64,000 nt of DNA from Collybiopsis luxurians FD-317 M1 (taxonomy: Eukaryota > Basidiomycota > Agaricomycetes > Agaricales > Omphalotaceae). The stretch spans positions 140,706 to 204,705 of the forward strand of contig KN834844.1 of assembly GCA_000827265.1 (NCBI GenBank), written 5' to 3'. The notes below the pieces were generated by a model. It was given only the letters and a program-made list of their open reading frames with translations. It was not told the DNA's origin and ran no database searches. A program made the position numbers and the translations under genes. Every line of letters begins with the position of its first letter. Positions within the stretch are counted from its first letter, which is position 1. Shown here one piece after another: positions 56,885-64,000 of this stretch.

Positions 56885-58991
56885 CTAGCTCTCTAATGGA
56901 GTAACCTTTATGGATGTAAATGGTCGATCTCCAATTGATAAAAGCCTATCACGAAGATTGGTCACCAGAGAGCCACCATCCCAAGCGAATTCATCAAGAT
57001 CCCATTCATATGGTGGAAATAGTTGGAGAGGTACTGGGACGTCAAAGGATTCCTTCCCTTCACTGTCCAGAAATCTCATGCAAAATCCAACACTAGTAAT
57101 GTCCCAAAAATTTTTCATATACTGTTTTGCTTGAGGTTCAGGCTACAGGGTTGATCCAGTCAGGTCAGACCGCACTCATGAAGCTTTGACATCCCATACC
57201 TGATGATTGCCCACAGCAGAGATGGGGAGAAAATGATCACGGAGAGAAACACAATCTTCCATATACTGATAATAATAAAAGAGTAGATCCACCCATTCTT
57301 CAACCTCAGATTCACATTCCTGCAACACCTGAGTCATGGCAGCATAGACATCAAAAAGCTGAAGTTTAGCTAAAAGTTCATTACTGCCATTTCCTTTTTT
57401 ACAATGCCTTGCCCAATTGCAGAATGCAAGCTCACACAGTTGGGGACTGTAATGAAGACTATCTCTCCAATGGCCAGCGAGAGGCTGATATTGTTCTGCA
57501 AATATAATATCCAGATAGCGCTGGGCTAGATAACCATGCCAAATTGGTGTGTTAATGAAGAAAGACAATGACCGACTCGCGTCAAGGAGAAAATCTCGGA
57601 AAGAGGCATGAGCAAATTTTAAACCGGATTCGGTGGGCGATGGGCCTTGAAAAAGTGAATGAGTCCCTGATAGTGCAGCCCGGACTGTTCCGAGGGACAT
57701 ACAAAGAAGATTTGTGAAGTTCTCCATGGTTTTCTCTGTGGTCCATACATGGTCACCAGTATAACCTTCATTGTAAGCAATAAGAAATCCAAGTATTCGA
57801 ACAAGTGTAGCAGTGTTCTTGTTTGTTGACAGAATTTGGTGGTAGAGTGCGTCGAGCTCAGTAAAGGGTGATATAGCTTTTTCGCCCTCTGTCTCCTCTT
57901 TCCGGAGTCCAAGTACAATATCCAGTCTATCTGCCGGCACTGCACTATCGTCGTCAATATATTTGAGCACCGTTGACGGATATACAAACTGCCCTGATGA
58001 TTTTGAGACAAGGATTTCGATCTGGCTAGAAGTTGGCCAAGGACGAGCAATGTGCTCCATTGTGGATGAGTGGCGACGCAGAACTTCGCGGAATTGATCC
58101 TGGAGGAACTTTCGGATATCAATGGAAGCTTGATATGTATCATCAAGGGACATCCAATGACAAATGTTCTCGAATTCAGAGCTCCTGAATGCTTCTTTGA
58201 TCCGAGGCTCAGGCCTACTGGTTATCAGAACTCGGAATGGAAGCATATAGTTCTGCATTGCATGAGCCAGGACAAAGAGTATACGCTGTTGAGTATGGCC
58301 ATCAGAGCATTCATCCAGACCATCGATAATCAAGATTCTGCCTCTCAATGGTAGCGATGAGTTGGGCGCTCGGATTGCCTCAAGACATGGTTTGAGTATC
58401 AACGTATCAAACTGAGTCTCAACAGATGACGCGAGAGCAGAGAGATTTTTCAGAACTGCTAGGTTAATGAATGAACGCAATTCGGGTAGGGCAACTGCTA
58501 ACTGCAAGGAGATTGTGGTGAACAGCTGATGAGCATTGTTGCGGGAAGGATCTGAGCGCCAGAAGAAGAAGGATGCTGCTAGATTCTGGTCCCGTGCGAG
58601 TGATTCGGCCAGTGTTTGGGCAATCGCAGACTTCCCAGCTCCTGCAGGTCCATACAGCCATTGCACAGAATTGGGACCGTAACGGTCTAAATAAATCCAA
58701 CTTTTGAGATCTTTCAAAATGGATTCTCGTGTACCGGGATGGCATCTTGGAAGGGGAAAGCGAGCTTCTGCATTGAATATGGCTGAGGAGGAACTGTGGC
58801 GAAACAATTCAAGGAGACCTGCAGTGGCAATGATCCCATGTAAGTGAACTGGTTTACAAAAAGGGTGTAACTTCAAACACACCTATCTCACCCGCTTCAA
58901 ATGATATACCAATGTTATTAAAAGTCCCTCCTCCAATTGTAAAGTTCTGAGAGCCAGTGAACATCTGAGGGTTCAAGCTTGAGAGGCTCAT
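56885..58991 (-). CDS. NACHT-domain NTPase, NLR-like (intact, 3 exons, 661 aa)
   Basis: Exons (minus) are 58991-58883, 58818-57200 and 57142-56885, with phases that fit. The N-terminus has GSQNFTIGGGTFNNIG, the typical start of agaricomycete NACHT proteins, and FPLPRCHPGTR precedes the NTPase. Walker A is GPAGAGKS (about 93-100), Walker B is ILIIDGLDEC (about 198-207), and sensor RVLITSRPEPR follows. The rest is helical (FAHASFRDFLLD, WARHCKKG) and ends in a separate exon with FWDITSVGFCMRFLD and FTSIKVTPLES. No WD40, ankyrin or TPR repeats are present. Fungal NACHT proteins act in non-self recognition; the ligand is unknown. A large frame in the first intron has no ATG, so the upstream exon is needed. 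Confidence 0.88.
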
Positions 58992-59880
58992 ACCGGAATA
59001 GATGCTCTATTCACAAGCACAAAACATTAGATCGGCGGCATAGGCCAGATGCAAATTATATTTCCGAGCACACACACAGTTGCAAGCAATGTTACTAGAC
59101 TTTTGGGTTAAGCTAGGCAAAAGGCTTATAGCAAAGTCAGATAGTTAGGTCTGAGTGTTTGGAAGTAGAAGAAAGGCTGTAAAGCGGAAGCGCCATGGGC
59201 CATCTTCAAAATGGCTGTCACCAAGGCCGAGGCCGGTGAGATGCGGCGGCCCGGGCGCCTATGCCACTCATTTTATGTCCGAGTCCTACCTTTTCAATGT
59301 TCGAGATCTACCCCTACTATGAGTACTAAAAAGGATTTGCACCATATGCAAGGGAAAAACATTCAAAAATCAGCTATGCCTGTTGATTATTACTGTTCAG
59401 TCCACACTAACTACAGAATGTATAACAGCTGGTTCCATTTTATAACTGTCCGATAAGATAATTTTAGGAGCATTCAATCCGTTATACATATTAGCAGTCA
59501 AGGCATCAAACTCCTAAGGTGAGATAGGACGGCTAGTTTTGGGAGGCTCAGAAAGTGCAAGATTGGTGGGACACGACCTATTGGTGATGATGTATAGTCT
59601 CTTTTTTGAATAAGTGTACATACCAGTACCTGGAGATTCTCGAACTATAATGTTCGAGCTCATACCAATATTGTTACGCATTAAAATTAGATGCATTTTT
59701 GTACATAGCTGTCCTGGCATACATGTCAGATGGTAAACGGTACTGCTGTTTGCGTTCTTGTAGATAAAAATTTATACAGGAGGTAGTACAAATTAAAGAA
59801 GCTTGATCTTTCCAAAGGTCTTTGACGATTTCAAACACGAAGCTCATTCCGACTTGGTTTACTGCGTTGCATTTAATGGA
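58992..59880. other. Upstream region of the NACHT gene; no other gene supported
   Basis: Short ORFs only. The right edge (about 59880) is where the duplicated SPX-RING sequence starts. Confidence 0.45.
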
Positions 59881-61472
59881 CTCGAGCGCAATATTCGTAC
59901 GATTAATGCACGAGTAGTCATCGATGTGCGAGACGATCGGGAGGCGGGTCGTGCCGAGCGCTTGGACAAGGATCCGCAGGAGGGAGGTGATGGTGGAGAA
60001 GGAGGAAGGGTAGGCGAGGAAGGGGGTTGTTAAAGGAGTGGAGGTGGAGTTGGGATTGGAATTGGGGGCGGGAAGGGGTACGAGGGATGTTTCTTGGGAG
60101 TATTCATTCCACTCTTGGCTTGGAGAGAGAGGAAGAGCGGTGCGTTTGGCGTGTCTCCTGCGGATCTTACAAGTCGCTTCGGCGTTGGCTTGTTCGAGCT
60201 GTGAGAGCACGTAGGTGAGCGAAATGGAAGTCGTCTGTCCAGACACAACCAGACACACACACACCTTTTTGACATTCAGAATGAACATGTTCAGCTCTAA
60301 AAACCTTCCAACGCTTCCCGGCTCTCCATCGGTTCTAGTTTCCGCTTATCCCCCAGCCCTCTTGATGTGACTCGGTCTGCAACTAACTTGAGTCGTTTTT
60401 CGCTCTCGCCGACGGAGAGTTGGTCTGGAGAAGATTCATGGAAGGATTCAAGGACTTCAAATTCGATATACAATGCGAATATTTCATGCCAGGAGTAAAG
60501 ACGCGGAGAAATTGGCTTGTTTGATAATCGAGTGTATTGGAATTATAAACTGTATCTTACTCGTCGAAGGAGAGGTGATATTTTCGGTATTCGAAAACGC
60601 AGAATAAGCATGAAAACTTCGTTTACAAGATTCCGATACAGGTCCAGAAAAGTCGCCAGTTTTGCGAAAGCGTCTCGAAAGTCTCGGCAAAATCACTGTA
60701 CGGGCTTGAAAGACGGTCAAATAGAGAGTTTAAAGCCGTCGATAGAAGCTCGAAGAAGGCAAAATCTTTGACCAAGGGAATGATGATTTTTCTTGTCCGA
60801 GGATACGATTGAGTGCTTCGTTACTTGAGGTTCACTGGAAAGAGAATTAAGAGGACTTGATGGAGAAGATGAACGCGAGGACACACTCGGTTTCCGTAAC
60901 CTCTGTAATTTGCGGAGCATCCATTCCTCTGTAATGCCCAAAGCAAACTGATATTCTTCACGCCCAACCCTTCTGATGACGATGACGTCAATTCTCCATC
61001 TTCGGATGAACTAGCCTCTGAATCCACTGAAGACACACGCGACACCGGAACCGTAGACGAGTGCGAAGGAACTGGCGTAGGCAATGTCCAAGTAAGCCAA
61101 ACCCTCAATCTCGGCTCTATATTCCGCGCGCGCTCAGTACTTTCCCTTCCTGTCCTTCGTCCTCACCCTCACCGCTTCCGTCCCCTAAACGCTTATGCAA
61201 AACATCCGGACCCAACCCCAGCTCATCCAACTCCAAAACGACTTGATTAATAAGCTTCTTCAGCTGCGACGTCGGAAATTCGAATTTAAAAAGCAATTTG
61301 TTCAATTTTTTGGAATGGGGCATTTCGTTTCGTCAAATCGAGAGAAACGTTAACAGCAGGTACACAGGACGTAGAAAGGGCGCGGGCGTACCTGTCTGTA
61401 TTGAATAGCATTCTGCCGTAGTTCTGGTGGGACATCAAGTAATAGTTTGGCGGATGTTTTCGAGAAATGCAT
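59880..61472 (-). pseudogene. SPX-RING second copy, RING destroyed
   Basis: It matches 54160-55786. The first exon is intact (MHFSKTSAKLLLDVPPELRQ, ATG at 61472). The second exon runs into a stop near 61120 after GQEGKVLSARG because of deletions. The insert later loses the segment that links to the next exon. At the RING, only HIDDYSCINRTNIA remains: the second Cys is gone and homology ends, so no zinc ligands follow. Neither ubiquitin ligase activity nor a full SPX domain can be expected. Confidence 0.8.
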
Positions 61473-62590
61473 TATCAGTAAGCGGGGTGATGGTGGTTGA
61501 GAGGAGAAACCGGTTCTATATGGGGTAAGTCCTCCGTGATCTGATTGGTCAATGTCCTGATGCGTCTCCGCTGGTATATGTTCAGCTGGACACATTCTCG
61601 TTATATACAGTGAGCATGGAAGGAACTTAGGTCTGAACGATCTGAACCTTAACATTGCCATTGAACCCATCCTGGCTAATCGCACGCGCTGGTTCCGCGG
61701 TTCCATATCCGTTGTAGCATCCGTGAAGAGCGCCAAATCAAAGATGCCCGACGCCCAGGTCAAGCCATTTTAGTAACATGAGTCTCAGAGTCTCACAAAT
61801 CTGGTCACTAGCGGGGAAAGCACGAACACCTCAACTTGAACAATCGGAACACAAGATCCAGACCACATTTGGAAACCCTCCGAGTGTGCTAAAACTCTCT
61901 TCCTGGAACTCGAAGAGAATCTAAACTCAATCGTGCGTCCGGCTCTCGCTGAATTTCGTTCTCTGATCCAGGCTAGCAAGGTCCGGATCTTCAAGCCTTC
62001 ATCCTTCAAGCTCCAGCCCGCTCAAGAACCACGACCCGTCCATGGTTCAAAGTTTTCTACTTATATTTTGTAGTATTCGGTCTCTTTGTCCTCAGTCTGA
62101 ATATGTAGCGATTGCATATCTGTCCATCCCACCCCTTATCCCAGGTCTACAATCTTGCAACTGCTCAATCCGCCTCCAACCTCACTATTGCATTCCACAT
62201 ATGGTCATCCTTTATTCAAACTCATCTCACAAACAAAGAATTCTTCGAGAACTTAGGATGGTAAGCCTCCGGAAGTAAGATTAAACAAAAGGGCAACGAG
62301 AACGATTTTCCAGTGTCTCACAACAACGGGAGATTCATCCTCCCGTTCCTGAGGAAATACTTCATACACCCTTGTCTCCGTGAAATGAATCATTAGTGAT
62401 GATTGGCTCTGTACCGGTTATTGTAAATGTAATTAATGATTGCAAAATGAAGAGTTAAAACCTTCGAGTCCCACAACATTCAAATGACCACTGGGTTCTT
62501 TCACCCCTATTGAGAGTCTGGCCAGATTTACCTCATAAATAATGGTTAAGAGATCTACTATCAATAAGATCGTAATCCAAAACCTAGCCA

Positions 62591-63285
62591 CTAGCTCTCT
62601 AATGGAGTAACCTTTATGGATGTAAATGATCGATCTCCAGCTAATAAGAGCCTATCACAAAGATTGGTCACCAGAAAGTTATCTTCCCCATAGTCTGCCT
62701 GTTCATACGGTGGAAATAGCTGGAGAGGTACCAGGACATTAAAGGATTCCTTCCCTTCACTGTCCAGAAATCTCATGCAAAATCCAACAGTAGTAATGTC
62801 CCAAAAGTTTTTCATATACTGTTTTGCTTGAGGTTCAGGCTACATGGTAGATCCAGTCAGGTCAGACTGCGCTCATGAAGCTTTGTCATGCTATACCTGA
62901 TGATTGCCCAAAGTAGAGGCCGGGAGAAAATAATCACGGACTAGAACATAATCTTTCAGAAGCTTATCATACAGCCATAAATGCAGCCAATTTTCTTCAC
63001 CACTGGAATTCCTGCTCTCCAAAACTCGAGTCACAGCAGCATAAACATTAAAAAACTGGAGTTTAGATAAAAGTTTATCACTGCCATCTCCTTGTATACA
63101 ATGGCTTGCCCAATTGAGCCATACAAGTTCACACAGGTTGGGGCTTTAATGAAGACTATCTCTCCAATAACGAGCGAGAGGCCGATATTGTTCTTCAATT
63201 ATAATATCCAGATAGCGCTGTGCTATGTAACTGTGCCAAGTTGGTTGGTGAATAAAGAAATGCAATGATCGACTTAATTAGGTAG
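62591..63285 (-). pseudogene. NACHT gene second copy, C-terminal fragment only
   Basis: The last exon is recognisable (from about 62848; FWDITTVGFCMRFLDSEGKE, ending FTSIKVTPLES), as is the adjoining 3' part of exon 2 (62890-63285, matching 57200-57590). Homology stops near 63285. The NTPase and N-terminus are absent, and exon 2 carries indels. Confidence 0.75.
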
Positions 63286-64000
63286 GAAGGATATCTTAAA
63301 TAGAGGATTTTTTTCCCTGTTCCACAATCTCGAGCTCAAAACAGAGTATTTCCTTACTCACTGTTCTTTTGAGGAACAGTCAACTTGACTAGAATATACA
63401 ACTAAAAAAAATACTCAACTTTCATTTCATAAACCATTTCAAATTTGAATACATTCACTCATTCAATCCCTGTGCTTTGAGCTGAGTGCAAGATGTAAAT
63501 AGAGGAAAGGCGGACTCAGCTGCCGCAGTAGGAACTTGTGGAGAACTTTTTCCGACTTGCTGAAGTGGCCATGCCGCAGATGAAATTAAATAACCTGGCC
63601 ACTACGGTATTTTATCTGAGCCAGAAAATTTGGAAAACCAATGCTGGATGAATGTGTCAAAGTGTCTGACAGTCTTTTGATACTTTACAGTGTCGCGCTT
63701 CCTGCGCTCCTGCGCATGAAGCCCGACAAGTTCACTACTTCGGTGAACTTGGATTATAGTTATTCCATGGGCAACAGTGCCTCGATCGTTATTTAGACTA
63801 TTTAGGATATTCCATTACTTAATTTAGACACGGAACGTATTAACGCTCCACTGTCGCTTGCGGTCGAGTTTTACTTGGACATACTTCCCCTGTATGCCAT
63901 GTTATCACCACTACCGTAGTAGTATATATAGTAGATTTTACTTTACACGAAAAGACAGAGTTTTCTTCCCATCATCCCTCTCTCTCAGACCCCGGAACGC
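63286..64000. other. Window end: unassigned, LTR-like near the edge
   Basis: No gene is seen. The last 200 bp contain tagtagtatatatagtag and then ttcccatcatccctctctct, which resembles an LTR promoter and transcribed region cut by the window edge. This is only a weak impression. Confidence 0.3.

Noticed and set aside
58820..58882. NACHT protein starting within the long frame at 58882
   Set aside because: That codon is GTG and the segment is a 64-nt intron. The upstream exon with ATG at 58991 joins in phase and gives the usual family N-terminus.

Overview
The window looks like accessory, repeat-shaped chromosome from a mushroom-forming basidiomycete (Agaricomycetes). The evidence is gene structure and content: introns of about 40-65 nt with GT..AG borders, many very small exons, expanded seven-helix membrane proteins of the DUF6534 type, a NACHT NTPase with the typical agaricomycete N-terminus, an SPX-RING ubiquitin ligase, and solo LTRs, MITEs and a Tc1/mariner element. 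All gene models were built by hand from reading frame, splice sites and phase. No search was run, so family names rest on recognised motifs.

Left part (1-22.7 kb). An intact DUF6534 gene (A, minus, 2489-123, 18 exons) is followed by a unit of about 9.3 kb that occurs twice in tandem (about 1.84-11.24 kb and 11.24-20.48 kb). Each unit holds the 5' part of an A-like gene, a long non-coding upstream module, a dead seven-helix gene, a degenerate ectodomain gene, an unrecognised minus-strand gene, a second DUF6534 gene on plus, and another unrecognised minus-strand gene. In unit I the second DUF6534 gene is intact (7522-9201, 14 exons). In unit II it carries a nonsense codon and a lost splice donor. 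A solo LTR sits in unit I only. A-like copies B, C, D, E and F (11.2, 20.4, 32.4, 35.2 and 39.6 kb) are all broken.

Middle (24-53 kb). Three paralogues of a small single-pass membrane protein lie at 24.8, 44.4 and 51.3 kb. Also here are an intact Tc1-like transposase with its inverted repeats, an intact 8-exon seven-helix gene (the live relative of the dead copies in units I and II), an acireductone-dioxygenase-like gene lacking the usual metal ligands, a four-helix membrane protein and an intact alpha/beta hydrolase. Long stretches between them hold only AT-rich repeat relics, two MITEs and dispersed repeats.

Right part (53.6-64 kb). An intact SPX-RING gene and an intact NACHT gene lie on minus. 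About 3.4 kb covering most of the SPX-RING gene and the 3' end of the NACHT gene is duplicated at 59.9-63.3 kb, where the RING is destroyed and only the NACHT C-terminus remains.

Taken together, this is a neighbourhood of membrane and innate-immunity-like genes that grows by local duplication and decays quickly. I see no operon-like pathway linking the genes.
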